Shown: positions 21,567 through 32,960, counted from the first letter of the stretch. The stretch: 64,000 nucleotides of DNA from Ziziphus jujuba (GCF_031755915.1 NC_083390.1:20259501-20323500), one strand, 5' to 3'. Notes: a model not told the origin generated them from the letters alone. Numbers and translations: made by a program.

Positions 21567-21967
21567 ATATTAGGAGAATGATTGAAAATTCATTAAAATA
21601 AATAAAAATCAATGAACTTATCTTATATTTTGGGACCCTCTAGGTTAGAATTGCATATTATGTAGGTTGAATATTAAATATTAAATAAATATGAAACATG
21701 AGTGAACGAGAAAAGAAGAAAAAAAACTACATAAACAACAAGAGTAATTAATATATGTTATTTTCTTTTTTTACTTTTACAATCTAATTAATTATAAGAA
21801 TAAAATATAAAAATTTTCAATTAGACTTGAATAGTATTCTTTTTCAAAAATAATTAACAACAAATGATCAATTAAAAATAATTTAAAATTTTAACAAAGC
21901 CAACTTATTATGTTTTCAAAATAAATTAATAATATGTGTATATTTATATATATATATATACAGTCTG

Positions 21968-22121
21968 TATATGGTGCGGACGGTCCTCATGCGGACCAAA
22001 GTATTGATGATAGTTTTTCATAGTATTGGTGACGATTTTCTAAAAAACCGTCGTTAATACTATGAAAAACCGTCACTAATACTGCAATCCTTATGTGGAC
22101 CGTTTTCACCATAGAATTTCC
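21968..22121. mobile_element. Fold-back MITE, copy 1, nested in the hAT relic
   Basis: Ends TATGGTGCGGACGGTCCTCAT and its inverse partner at 22092-22113 pair well. The interior is a second inverted repeat: GTATTGATGATAGTTTTTCA and CATAGTATTGGTGACG against GTCGTTAATACTATG and CCGTCACTAATAC, with a short loop. A diverged copy lies at 30933-31105. Flanks are (TA)n, hinting at AT-rich target preference. Confidence 0.65.
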
Positions 22122-22694
22122 ATATATATATATATATATATATAGAATTTATAAAAAAAATATTTTTTAGGGCCCAATAAAATGGGGGCCTAGGCATATG
22201 CCTTAGTGGCTATGCCTTAAGCCGGGCCTGAATTGACGCTGGAACACAGAGGATAGATACGAAAAGAGAGAGACAGGGGAGAAGAAACAAAAGAAAATGG
22301 TATATAACAATTGAAATCTATATACTATAATTACTAAAGGATCAAATAGGCTCGAGGGATCTTTCAATCATTCATGGCATATATAATTCATGACCAAACA
22401 TAGTACAAAGCAAGCTACCCAAAAAGGAAAAACATACTAGTCAACAAAACTTACACGAAATTAAGAAAATGGCCAAGATGGTAGAGAAGTCTAATAATAA
22501 TATACACATATAAAAATATTGTGGAGAAGGTGCACAGCGGGCAATAACCATTCATAGCCGTAGCAGTCGAAAAGTGTTACCTATATATGGATCTTCATAA
22601 CATGCCAACATATTTCCAATTGTTAGCAAAACCCAAAACAGAGCAAGCTTAAGTTAAAAGAACAGAGGTCACTTGAATTTTATATCACAAAACA

Positions 22695-23117
22695 TTACTC
22701 AATAATATCCTTACCCGAGAAAACGGCTTTGATTTGGTGCAAAAGTAGGATGACAAATTCCCCTGCTAAACATGCTAATGGCCACATGACTTCAAAAACA
22801 ACCTTCATAATACAGGCAATCCACAGGGCTAAGACGAACCACCCAATATGAGGAACGACGATCAGTAACAGCATAATCAAGGCAAGACTTCTAGAATAGA
22901 GTGTAACTATGGACATAATTGCAGCATAATTTACAAGTTGATGCGGTTGAAGTCCATCTGCTATTAGCAAAATTCCATAGAAAACTGAAGTAGCAGAAAA
23001 GATGAGCATAACAGTGGGATGCGTATCAAAGGGTGATACATTCTTTCCTTCATACTTGAGATCCACCAAAGCCAGCAATGTGGTCATGAGAGTCGCCAAT
23101 GTCTTGTCCAAGTTCAT
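22695..23117 (-). CDS. Membrane-protein array gene D (alpha type), exon 1
   Basis: Open frame with start MNLDKTLATLMTTLLALVDL, then YEGKNVSPFDTHP (residues 22-34), a membrane segment at 37-54, a polar stretch, and a long hydrophobic region 77-107 with VPHIGWFVLALWIACI, then LAGEFVILLLH (117-127). Without splicing it ends KDIIE at 22695 (140 aa from this Met). A GT donor at 22714-22713 (CTCGG|GTAAGG) would instead join the small exon at 20277-20308, giving 144 aa ending NEDA. The ATG at 23117 aligns with E, G and K starts; an upstream in-frame Met at 23177 lies in a minisatellite. Function unknown; the architecture suggests a small multi-pass membrane protein. No lesion seen. Confidence 0.72.
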   Translation of the reverse strand: MNLDKTLATLMTTLLALVDLKYEGKNVSPFDTHPTVMLIFSATSVFYGILLIADGLQPHQLVNYAAIMSIVTLYSRSLALIMLLLIVVPHIGWFVLALWIACIMKVVFEVMWPLACLAGEFVILLLHQIKAVFSGKDIIE

Positions 23118-23154
23118 CCTCAAGTTTCTGAGTCTCTCTCTTGCAGTATTAGTT

Positions 23155-23560
23155 ATTCCTAAGTATTCTAAACACAAAGTGTATTCAAGCTAATGTCAGC
23201 AACGTGGCCTTTTAATTTCTTTCGAAGTGTCTTGGTAGGTTTCTCATTTCCTAAACATAAAGTGTATTAAAGCTAATATGTCATCAATATATTCCATAAA
23301 GTGTGTATCCAAACTAAGGTCAGCAACTTTTTTTTCATAAAGTTTGTATCCAAGCTAGTGTCAGAACTCTTTCATAAAATGTGTTTTCCAGCTAATGTCA
23401 GCAAACCACTTGCCCAAATTAAAATTAATTAAAAACTAAAATAAATTAAAATTACAAAGAACAATAAGAAAATGTCAGCAACATATTCCATGAAGTGCGT
23501 ATTCAAGCCAGTGTCTGCAAAATATTCCTCAACACAGTATATTCAAGCTAATGTAACGCA
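23155..23560. repeat. Degenerate minisatellite in the 5' flank of gene D
   Basis: About seven imperfect repeats of a ~36-40-nt motif around AAAGTGTGTATCCAAGC and TAATGTCAGCAAC, at roughly 23158, 23248, 23289, 23330, 23370, 23484 and 23523, with variable spacing. It starts ~40 bp upstream of the gene D start, so it overlaps its 5'UTR or promoter. I did not see this repeat at other array members. Confidence 0.7.
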
Positions 23561-25979
23561 AAATGAAGATTTTGTCTCAAGGAATCTTGAGAGTGTAAAC
23601 ATGATTTGGTCCATTGACCTACACCAACTTTTTTTTTTTTTTTTTGCCCCGACTAATATTTCCTCTGCTCACTTCCCCGAATGATACCTGCGTGGAATTA
23701 ATTGAGCCTTAGAAAACCTATTGCACTCGTTACGGGGGACCCAATGATTGAAAAGTCGGCTCTTAATTTTATCACGATTAAAGGGTATGTTTGGCTGTGT
23801 ACATTTTAGACTCCAAAAACGCTTCTTAATACTGAAAATTAAGTTCTACTATAAATAATTTAGGTGTTTGGCTGTTTCACACAAAGTTCTTTTTAAATCT
23901 CTAAAAAGCCTTTTTTATTTTTATTTTTTTTAGCTTATATAAGAGAAGTCCAAATTTTAGTTTTTTAATTTTTATTTTATAATAGAGGTGAGACATTTGA
24001 ACTCGAATTATAGCTGAGAAAATAGCACACAATCAAAATTTGAGGCTTTTTAATGAAGACAGAGAATGAGCCATCTATTTATATATAAACTTTTCTGAAA
24101 AATGGGTCAATCCTGGGGTGCCACCAATTTTTTGCCAAAAAATAAATTGGTGGCATATCTTTCATGATGCAGGATTGGCACACATTGTAGTAGGACGGTG
24201 AATATCGATATATATATATATATATATATATATCTATGTATGTATATATAATAGGTCAAAATTATTTATTTGTTTCTCCAACAAATCCTATTCTCTTTTA
24301 TCCCCATCGTTCGTCGTAGCATACTTGCTGTAACACTCTGAAATTACTCGTAGTCGTAGCTCATGTCTGGCTTTTGTGAAGTTTGTTGCTCTGCTTATAA
24401 AATGAGAATGGGTCAGTTCTTTTGTTCTTTGCAAATGGCTCGAAAGTAACATTTTGGGTCTTTGTGCTTTAAGGTGTGATTCCAATTTTGTTGATGGGGT
24501 GTGGTCATTGAATAAATGAAATTCCTACACTGTCTCTGCGATTCAGTTGGTCATTCTACTGCTAAATCCAAGGTGTTATTATTATTATTATTATTATATA
24601 TATATAGAGATAGTAGCATTTTAATACACTGTAGTATCGATATTTGCATAATGGATTTTTAAATTTAAAACGTTTTACATGAAATCTTCAAATTAGAATT
24701 TGTTTCAGATTAGTCCAATTACTAATTTGATTTCTAAATTGACTAAGAGAACGTTTAAAGGATGAAAAAATGAAATAGTTTTCTTATCAATCAAAATTTT
24801 CTTATCTTTTTTGTAAATTGAGAAAATTACTTAATTTTCTATTAGTCAAATTTGAAGATCAAATGGGAAATTAAACTAATATAAAATAAATTGTAAATTG
24901 AAGATATAAAATAGAACATTTTAAATTCAACAGTACTATATACAATCTAGCTAAAGTACAAAATATTGTATGCAATTAACCCTATATATATTTATCTAGT
25001 TTCATTTATTTTTTTAATTATCAAAATATTTTGAAATCTAAATACATTTTAATTACTTTTATTTTTTGACTATTATATATCTACGTACAACTGAAGAGGA
25101 GTGTTTCAGGAAAAAAAAAAAAACTGAAGAGGAGTGTGATACCGTTTTTTTTTTTCTTTTTTTCTTTTTTTTTTTTTTAAAGAAAAAAGAGAAGAATGGT
25201 GCCATTATACTTTCCGACCAATAATATAACTATGGTATGATAAATTGTACTTATGGATGTTACAAAAAGACAAAATGTACCCAAAAAAAAAATAAAAATT
25301 GTACAATAGAAGGAGCTACTTCGAATTTTTTTTTAATCCATATAAAATAAAAATGCACCATATGTTCATATTACTCACAAAATGAAATTGCTATATAGTA
25401 AAGATACAATATTGAAACCATGTTTGATTTAGTATCCAATAATTTTGAAAAGAAGGATATAACATTATTATTTTTTTTTTTTTGACAGTAAGGATATAAC
25501 ATCTTTAATAATACTAGAATCACCAATTTTCATTATTATGAAGTTAGATATAATGATATAAAGGTATGCAGTGCTATTTTATTTCGTTAATTACATTTGG
25601 TTTTATTTATTTTCATATGAGATATCTCATTTATTTTCCATACGAAGATTTCAGGGTTAGAATTAGTGGCGAATTAATGGCAGCAAAAGTTTCTCCTTTA
25701 CGTCGGTTTGTCAACCCCCAGTGGGAGCAGAAATATTGGTGGTACTCATGCGCCTTGATTTGGATACACGCATTTTCCCATGCACTCTTGAGGATGATTC
25801 CTTAAAAGTGCAATCCAAATTATATTGGATGAGAGGAGTCGTATGAACATTGGGCTAAAATTGCTTTAAATAGCTTGCCGAACAAAAGGTTTGGACTGAT
25901 GCAGACCCTTCGTGGCTGAGAGGCTTGCTGATGTAAACTTAATAATATCTTTTATCTTCCAAAAAAAAAAAAATAATAA

Positions 25980-26010
<31 letters not shown>

Positions 26011-26260
26011 TAATATCTCGTCACAAGATCACTTTTTTATTTTTTATGGTACATTCAAAACTCTACTTTTTATATACAATTTGATAATGGAGGTGAGGTA
26101 AGTCAGTTTAGTGGAAAATACCATGTGAAGACAAAAAATGCCATGTAGCCTGTAGAGATAACCATTTGACCACAGCGACCTAAAGCCTATCAAGTGGCAT
26201 AAATTACGAGAAAAAAAATAAAAATTCTAATTTCTGATTCCCTCTATTACATCCGCAACT
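23561..26260. other. Intergenic, AT-rich, transposon-like fragments
   Basis: GGGTATGTTTGGCTGTGT at 23772 resembles the transposon ends at 8672 and 36836. A hairpin at 24108-24170 pairs CAATCCT...GCCACCAATTT with AAATTGGTGGC...AGGATTG. There are (TA)n at 24206-24232, (TAA)n at 25978-26010 and several poly-T runs. The 25380-25640 segment is duplicated at 30240-30480 and marks an array-unit border. The short frame 25566-25805 has no known domain. No gene supported. Confidence 0.5.
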
Positions 26261-26269
26261 CCGACCCAG

Positions 26270-26770
26270 CCTCATGATGTCACAACCTTCCCGCCAATAT
26301 TTCCTTTAAATTTACCATTTATGCCACTGCACACTTCAAATATACTCTGCAGATTCACTCTTGCAGATTCGGCCTTCGCTTAAAGAAAGCATACACTCCG
26401 ACCCCAGAGTCTCTAATTTTTCATGGTTTGATCCAACTCCTGATTCTGTATGAACAATACCACAGTGAATGGATTGCTAATAAACAATGGTGGTCATTAA
26501 CAATCTGTGAAATTCATAGATTCTTCAATCACCTCTTTATTTCCAGGTTTTGGGAGCAAAACCATGAAATATCTAGCATAGTTCAGTTATTGGCTGCTGT
26601 TAGTATTCTTTTTTATGAAGCAATTGCTCCGTGCTCAGATCCAAAGCGTGCTCTGTTTTTTTTTTTCTTTTTCTTTTCTTTCTTTTTTTTGGGGGTGGGG
26701 GGGTAATCCAAGGGTGCTCTGTTATGGCTTGTTGCTCGACATGTAATTTTAGTAAACGGATGCTTTTCAG
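26270..26770 (+). pseudogene. Fasciclin-like gene relic 2
   Basis: The promoter segment (CATGATGTCACAACCTTCCC and downstream) and scattered coding pieces match the fasciclin-like gene at 46.9 kb in order: CAGTGAATGGATTGC near 26463; TATTTCCAGGTTTTGGGAGC near 26539; GAAGCAATTGCTCCGTGCTC followed by AGATCCAAAGCGTGCTCTGT near 26617-26658, which equals DEACAVMRSRGCS of the gene; and GGTGCTCTGTTATGGCTTGT near 26713. Large deletions and a poly-T insertion have removed the reading frame. Confidence 0.72.
26288..26297 (+). promoter_or_regulatory. E2F-type site, FLA promoter 2
   Basis: TTCCCGCCAA in the conserved promoter segment, at the same relative place as 19956, 32387 and 46756. Confidence 0.45.
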
Positions 26771-27150
26771 AGAAACTTTGGAAAAAAAAAAAAAAAAAAA
26801 CTTCTAAATTTGTTTTTCAATGTTATTTTTATTTTTATTTTTTGGATAATTTCTAAATTTTGAGGGATTTTAGTAAATGTTTGTTGCCATGTTCTGAAGA
26901 TTGTATAAAAAGTAATAAAGAGGTAAATGAGAAAAATATAACAACTGTAATAATTGGATCCCCAAAGATCAGCTTGAAACTGATGTAAATAAAATTCATA
27001 CAAACTTCATGTTGATAGTCTATCCAAAATGTCTTGAAATAGTTTGCCCGACATGTCTTCAATTGAAGATGAGTTACAAAGTCCAATAATTTTTCTCAAA
27101 TGGTTGACAACTTCACCAAGGCAACGGCCACCATCAAGCATTCAACCATT

Positions 27151-27178
27151 CTAAGCATCTGCATTATTATTATAGGAA
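27151..27178 (-). other. Degenerate alpha-type second exon
   Basis: The minus strand encodes NNNADA and a stop, aligned with SSNEDA at 20277 and SYNEDA at 33329. The AG|GTAATGAAG border is lost here. Its alpha partner D' (28270-28425) is also a relic. Confidence 0.4.
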
Positions 27179-27570
27179 ACACCATAAAACACGCTATAAT
27201 GAGTATATGATACAGAACATTGCTAGCTAAAATCTTGAAAAATCTAATGTCAAAGGCACAGCTTATATATACTTGTACAAACAGGTACTACTCGAAAGAA
27301 TAAAAGCACATTTAAAATGCGTTGGTTGGAAACAAACTTATGTTTCTCAATAAAACTTATTGAATGCCCAAGTCATAACTTGCTATGTTACTTGGCCAAC
27401 ACATAATTATTATCAGGTAGAAATCACTAGTGTGTAGTTGTGTGTGGTTACCAAAGACTCAAAAAGTAAATAATTTTAGGGATCTTTTATTTCATTCATG
27501 GCATACAAAATCCATTATCAAACATGCTTGACGGAAACTTGCCAAGATAAGAAAAATATACTAAGCAGAA

Positions 27571-27684
27571 AGTCTTGCACTAAACTATGAAGAAGGAGAA
27601 GTTGGTGAAAGTCTTGCACTAAACTATGAAGAAGGAGAAGGTGGTGAAAGTCTTGCACTAAACTATGAAGAAGAAGGTGGTGAA
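27571..27684. repeat. 39-bp minisatellite, three units
   Basis: AGTCTTGCACTAAACTATGA plus AGAAGGAGAAG(T/G)TGGTGAA repeated at 27571-27609, 27610-27648 and a 36-bp unit at 27649-27684. The first two differ at one base. Confidence 0.9.
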
Positions 27685-27970
27685 ATCTATTATCTTGAAT
27701 TAGATATCTTCAAAAGTAGTACAAACCTACATACGGTTTCTTTTTACTATATTTTAACGGGGGAAGTTCACATGTCACTTAATTTATTCTCGTGTCTCGT
27801 GGCACAAACAATTAATCAATGTACAGAACAAATAGAATTCTTGAGAGAACTTCTTTTGCTCTTTATCTGACTAAGGATCAAAATTTTATTAGTATCCACT
27901 CAGTCATCGGAAAACATCCTACTCATGGCTTCCAACGTGCTAATAATTGGCTCACAAATAAAAACTTTCT

Positions 27971-28068
27971 TTACATTTTTGTGCATGAACTTACACTAGA
28001 AATTATGACAAAACTTGCTTTACATTTTTGTGCATGAACTTACATTAGAAATTATGACAAGATTTGCA
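27971..28068. repeat. 49-bp tandem duplication
   Basis: TTACATTTTTGTGCATGAAC through ATTATGACAA at 27971-28019 is repeated at 28020-28068 with three differences. Lies in the 3' flank of the alpha/beta gene pair. Confidence 0.85.
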
Positions 28069-28269
28069 CCAAAAAAGATATTATTTTCTAATAAGTAGGA
28101 ATCCCATAACAGACAGCAAGCAGAAACTAAAGAAACAAAGTCATTTGAGTTTTGTTCAAAAGCCAGTGGATCAACTTTATTGACAAATGAAATCAAGCCA
28201 AAAACCATAACTTGATATAGAAATATAGCCCCAACAATATCGTTTTCCGCATCAAAATATATCACAAAA

Positions 28270-28425
28270 ACATTATTCAATAATATTCTTACACATAAAA
28301 ACGGTTCTGTTCTCTGGCCCCTTCTAAATGTATGAATTTGTAAGCATTAGAGATGAAATAGCATATATTGCCCTTCAAAAACAACCTTCTGAGCAAAAAG
28401 TAGTATCATTTCAGCAGCATCAACG
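28270..28425 (-). pseudogene. Membrane-protein array copy D' (alpha type), C-terminal scrap
   Basis: The minus strand carries weak similarity to the C-terminal part of copies D and F: CATATATTGCCCTTCAAAAA and AACAACCTT against CATATATAGCCCTTCTAAAA and ACAACCTGC in F, then TTCTCTGGCC and a TTATTCAATAATAT terminus. No open frame remains. It sits directly downstream of E, where an alpha copy is expected from the repeat order. Confidence 0.55.
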
Positions 28426-28501
28426 AGCAAACAGCATATATAAGAGATTTAAATATCGATACCACAAAAACTTTGTTCACAAAATTCTTTACCTTTGCTA
28501 G

Positions 28502-28930
28502 CTAGACAGGAAGTCGGTTTGGCTGTCTGAACAAACCAGGACGCATTACCCTTGTCAATGTGTGGAGCAGCAATGGATGGAGTACTATCTTATAAAACCA
28601 TTGAGAAACAGCGGTTAGAAAGCAAACAACCCACAAGGCCAAGATGAACCATCCAAGAGCAGGAACAAGGATCAGTAGAAGCAAAATCAAGGCAAGGCTC
28701 CCTGAACAGAGTCTAACTTTGGCCATAAATCCAGCATAATTTGCATGTTGTTGGGGCAGCGGCAGTTGATCTGCTGTAAGAAAAACTCCATAAGTAACAA
28801 AAACAGCACAAAAGATTATCATAGTTGTAGGATGTGTATCAAAGGCTGATACATTCTTTCCTTGATACTTGAAATCCAGCAAACCCAACAAAATGGCCTC
28901 TAGAGACACAATAATCTTATCCAAGTCCAT
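28502..28930 (-). CDS. Membrane-protein array gene E (beta type)
   Basis: Intact 142-residue frame, MDLDKIIVSLEAILLGLLDF then KYQGKNVSAFDTHP (21-34), a membrane segment at 37-53 (IIFCAVFVTYGVFLTA), LPLPQQHANYAGF (56-68), a hydrophobic stretch SLALILLLLILVPALGWFIL (78-97) continuing ALWVVCFL, an amphipathic tail, and a C-terminus RQPNRLPV shared with K. A TAG stop is followed within ten bases by a GTAAAG donor-like site. The start aligns with D, G and K. There are no acidic catalytic motifs, no cleavable signal peptide and no metal site. Function unknown; likely a small multi-pass membrane protein. Flanks duplicate those of G and H. Confidence 0.78.
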   Translation of the reverse strand: MDLDKIIVSLEAILLGLLDFKYQGKNVSAFDTHPTTMIIFCAVFVTYGVFLTADQLPLPQQHANYAGFMAKVRLCSGSLALILLLLILVPALGWFILALWVVCFLTAVSQWFYKIVLHPLLLHTLTRVMRPGLFRQPNRLPV

Positions 28931-31900
28931 CTTAGTTAAAGAAAACTATTAGCATGCAAAATTGAGAGAGGTTATTTTGCTGGAAAGAGCTTGCTCGGCT
29001 ATCGAATAACTTTACAAATACTTAAGTTAGGAGTCAATTAGTCCAAGAAATGAAGAAACAAACTAGTACCCATATTTTTACAAATAATAAAGTGAAGAAG
29101 ACTCTGACTCTTGAGGCTACATCAGATGTTCGAGCATATTTTCTTCTAAAGAAGCAAAGTGGTTAACATATTTTACACATTATTGTCCCTTTCAATGAAG
29201 GAGATTTTGCCACCATAGTAAGTAGCACCTTTTTGCTGCCTTTCTATCTCAATTTGCTCAAGCATTTGCACCATTTAGCTAACAATAATGCGTTTCAAAC
29301 TCATTGGCACCATTAATATTATAACATTTGGCCAGCGGCTATTGGTCCGATGAAATTGAATTGTTTAATTTGAGTTTTTCCCCATTGCACCCTGCAGGCC
29401 GCCTCTGCCAAAGGTTATATAAAAATATTAAAAACCTACCTGCACTATCTGTCTCCCAGATGAGTCACGGTGACATGAATAGTCACTGCTTTGGCTGGAA
29501 AAAAATATTTTCTCTTTGCTAAACAATGATAGCGTCGGCTAAAAAATCAACTCATATTTGCTCATGCATAAATTAGTTTACAAAGTTTTTAAGAACGATC
29601 AATCATGAAATATGACATTTTAAAACAATTTTACCAGCTTTAATTTTCGATTAATCCAAAAGTAAATGAAAAAAGTTGTCCAAACCCGGTTGTAATTTAT
29701 TAATGTTTAAGCTTTATCGGCAAGGAAAGACCAATATAAACATACATAACATTGTTGCACCATTTGCCCCATTCTATTCTGCTCTTTGATAGAATATTTC
29801 TAGTCCTCACCACCAGTGACCACTAATGGACCTAACTGTATTTGATGTGGTAGCTTAATTGGCTTCTTTTTCATATTCCATAGTTGGTGTAACAAGTCAA
29901 AACAGAATAAAATATCATGTTAGTATTTATTATCTCAGCAATGGATTCTGTTAGTGCTTATCACTGATAATGACAAATAATAAAATTCTTTTTGATATTT
30001 TATTTAATAAAATTGATGTGAATTATTTAACAACTATGGAAAAAAGTAAAATTGCATTATATGTTAGAATTTGTTTATAAGTTATAATTTTCAAAAACAA
30101 AGGGAAAAAATTACCTCAAAAAAAAAAAAAAAAAGAAGCACAATACTTTGAAGTTTTTTATCCTTATAAAATGCCCGAGAATGTTACTTTTAGTCCCAGA
30201 AATGAAATTTTTATGTGATCCAAAATTTAGTTAGTATTTAGACAAAGATACAATATTGAAAATTAACATGTTTAATTTAGTATCTAATAATTTTTAAAAT
30301 AAAAATACAACACATCTTAGTAGTATTTTTATTTTTATTTTTTTTATTCATACATCTTAGTAGTACTGGACTCACCAATTTTATTTATTTAAATTACATA
30401 TCAATATATGTAATACTATTTTTATTTCCTTAATTACATTTGGTTTTATTTATTTTTATATGAGAATCTCATTTATTTTTCAATAACTAATATTTCAACG
30501 CATCGTCACTTGTTATGAACAATTTGATAATGAAAAGTGACATAAGTCTACCCAGTCCAAAAGTGACAAAATTGCAAACCCTGCAAAAATTAAAAACACA
30601 GTAATAATGTAATGACATATCATTTTTACACGTCATTTTTTTTTTAAATGGATATGGGATTAAAGAGCATATCAACTAAATAAATCTTATTTAACCATTT
30701 TAACATATTATTTGGTAGCTTATTTTGTGAACTATTTGTTGTCTTTAGCTTAGCATTATTGAAATAAAAAATATAATAACAATTATTTTCTTTAATATTT
30801 CTTACAATATAAATAGAAGGTAAAATAATGACTATTTATTTGATAAAATTAATGATTATTTATTTTGATACATAAGAATAATAAAATTTTTACAAATCTA
30901 AATAGTAAAAATATATATATATATATATATATTAGAAAATTCTATTATGCGGATGGTCTATATGCGAACTTCAGTATTAACGATATTTTTTGAAAAAATC
31001 GTTACCAATATTCGTCTCTGTATGATAATATTAACGAAGATTTTCTTAAAAACCATCATCACTACTAGAGATTCGCATGCGGATAATCTATATCATAGAT
31101 TTACTCTAAAATAATATTTATATTTTAACCAAAATTAATTTTGGAGCTGCACAGTATCAATTTTTTTAATATTTAAAATTCTAGAGATTTTTTTTTTGGC
31201 ATCCGAGATTTTTTTAAAGATTTGAGTATGATTTTATCCAATGTCATGTCAATTCTCAAATGTTGGCTATTTTTCCTTAAAATAGCTAATGTTTTGGAAA
31301 CTCTTTGCAAGATTTTCTTTAAAGTTCGTACGTCGTCCACACCTTCATGAAAAAAATTGGATTTAAATATGATTAAAATAAATCGTTTACTACAAAAATA
31401 ATTAACATATTAAATAGGTTGTTCTCATAAGGGTGCTTCTAATGGCATTGTCTTTAATTATTTTTGTAGTTCATGATTGTTTGCTACACTCTGATGCCCC
31501 TAGAATATAACTTTTTTTCTCATATAAGAAAAGCTTAGCAATGGGCAATTTGGAATGGCAATCTACACTTTGATGCCCCTAGAATATAACTTTTTTTCTT
31601 ATCTAAGAGGAACTAATTTTATTTTATTTTATTTTATTTTATTTTATTTTAAAGAACAAACCTGAACCAGAGTGAAGTGAAAAAAAAAAAAAAATTTAAT
31701 ATACAGAAAACCATGAAGCAGCGGAGAAGAGGAGAAGAGGAAGGTTGGCCCTAAAGCTGGATTTGAGAATTTTGAAAAGGTAAGGTCTGTCAGTGGAACA
31801 GTGCAAGCGGAACGGTGTTGCAAGCGGGAAAGCTTCTCTTGTTTTGTCAAGTATTTCTCAGCTGAGTTAGTCTATTATCGAGCCGTACGAGTGAAAAGTT

Positions 31901-32360
31901 TGAAATCAAATGGCTGGCCATTTTTTCATATTTTTGGACCACATCATTTGATCAATTCGGGACCTGATAGTAGAAAAATTCTATCTGTATATATATTAGG
32001 ATTTTATGCGAAAATATACCCAAAAGAAAAAAAAAGGAAACATGTGCTCAGCACATGACACTTAACAGTAAAATAGAAGCAATGTTAAGATGATTGGATA
32101 TTGCTATCAAAAAACATTAATTTTAGAGATATAAATGCTAAACATGAAATTGTCTGGTGAAAGTTCAACTGTATTGCATCCAAAACCACTAACAATAATA
32201 AAGATTATAATTTTACGAGTCAATTGTTCCAGACAACTTTATCTTGACGCTGAAATAATATATGGACCGTTTTGGATGATGCATGTATCCGTTACAGTGA
32301 ATGAGCCTAACCGCACTAACCACCAAGGCCTCTAATTCTCTCTGTTATAATTATTAGCGA
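28931..32360. other. Intergenic; duplicated segments and repeats
   Basis: 29415-29530 resembles 8680-8800 (TATA-containing). 30240-30480 duplicates 25380-25640 (TACATTTGGTTTTATTTATT and flanks). A MITE lies at 30933-31105 and an (ATTTT)n run at 31619-31650. The phrase CTTTGATGCCCCTAGAATAT occurs twice, near 31489 and 31568. Open frames here are short and unrecognisable. Confidence 0.5.
30933..31105. mobile_element. Fold-back MITE, copy 2
   Basis: Ends TTCTATTATGCGGATGGTCT and the inverse of CGGATAATCTATATCATAGA pair imperfectly. The interior AACGATATTTTTTGAAAAAA and ATTAACGAAGATTTTC repeats parallel those of the MITE at 21968-22121. A (TA)n run abuts its left side. Confidence 0.6.
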
Positions 32361-32369
32361 ATCCCTTGG

Positions 32370-32960
32370 AGCCTTGTGTGACAACCTTTCCGCCAATATA
32401 ACCATTCAAATTTACCATTCATGCCATTGCAAACTTCAAATTTAACCTGCTAATATCTGCGCCTTCGCTCAATCCCTACCCTCGTACCATAATCACAACT
32501 CTGATTGCATAATCGTGGCAAGATTTGACTTCCGAGTCTCTATGAACAACGTCACAGTGAGTGGTTCGCTCATAAACAATTGTGTTGTTGAATGATGATC
32601 CTCTAAATCCACAAGTTCTTTAATCTCTGTTTTCGGGTTTGGGAGCAAGACCATGACAAGTCTAGCATGCTTCAGATATAGGACAAATTAAAACTATCAG
32701 AAGCAGTTACTGGCTTGCTTAATTAATTATTCTTTTTGATTTTGATGAAGCATTGGCGCCGTGCTGAGATCCAATGGTTGCTCTGTTAATGGTGTCGTTG
32801 CACAATATGCAAATTTTGATATAGCCTTTTTAAGGACCATACCATGGTGATCATCTTCGCTCAGATTGATCAAGTTATTTTGAACGGAGGTTCTAATGGA
32901 TTTTCACTTTTCATTCCGATTGGTTTAGTAAACGGAAGCTTCGTTGACAACATTTGAATA
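32370..32960 (+). pseudogene. Fasciclin-like gene relic 3
   Basis: The promoter segment (GTGTGACAACCTTTCCGCCAA, then TTACCATTCATGCC) leads into coding-like fragments matching the gene at 46.9 kb: ATGAACAACGTCACAGTGAG plus TGGTTCGCTCATAA near 32541-32574; TTTCGGGTTTGGGAGCAAG near 32631; GTGCTGAGATCCAATGGTTG plus CTCTGTTAATGGTGTCGTTG near 32761-32800; and ACCATGGTGATCATCTTCGC then GATTGATCAAG near 32841-32873 (equivalent to TMLTIFAPIDQA). It is decayed by indels but better preserved than relic 2. Confidence 0.78.
32387..32396 (+). promoter_or_regulatory. E2F-like site, FLA promoter 3 (altered)
   Basis: TTTCCGCCAA: aligned with TTCCCGCCAA of the other three promoters, with one C replaced by T. 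Confidence 0.35.

Larger units (their letters stand above)
20944..22230 (-). mobile_element. hAT-superfamily DNA transposon relic (1,287 bp)
   Basis: Near-matching 8-bp target duplications AATTGATG (20936-20943) and AATTGACG (22231-22238) flank the element. Its ends are CAGGACCCTCTC and GCCGGGCCTG, the CAGG...CCTG ends of plant hAT elements, with subterminal GAGGC...GGCCC on the left and GGGCC...AAGCC on the right. The interior holds a decayed hAT transposase fragment and a nested MITE. It lies inside the presumed long intron of gene D. Confidence 0.85.

Noticed and set aside
27571..27684. CRISPR-like array
   Set aside because: Direct repeats are contiguous without unique spacers, and the genome is a plant's; it is a minisatellite.
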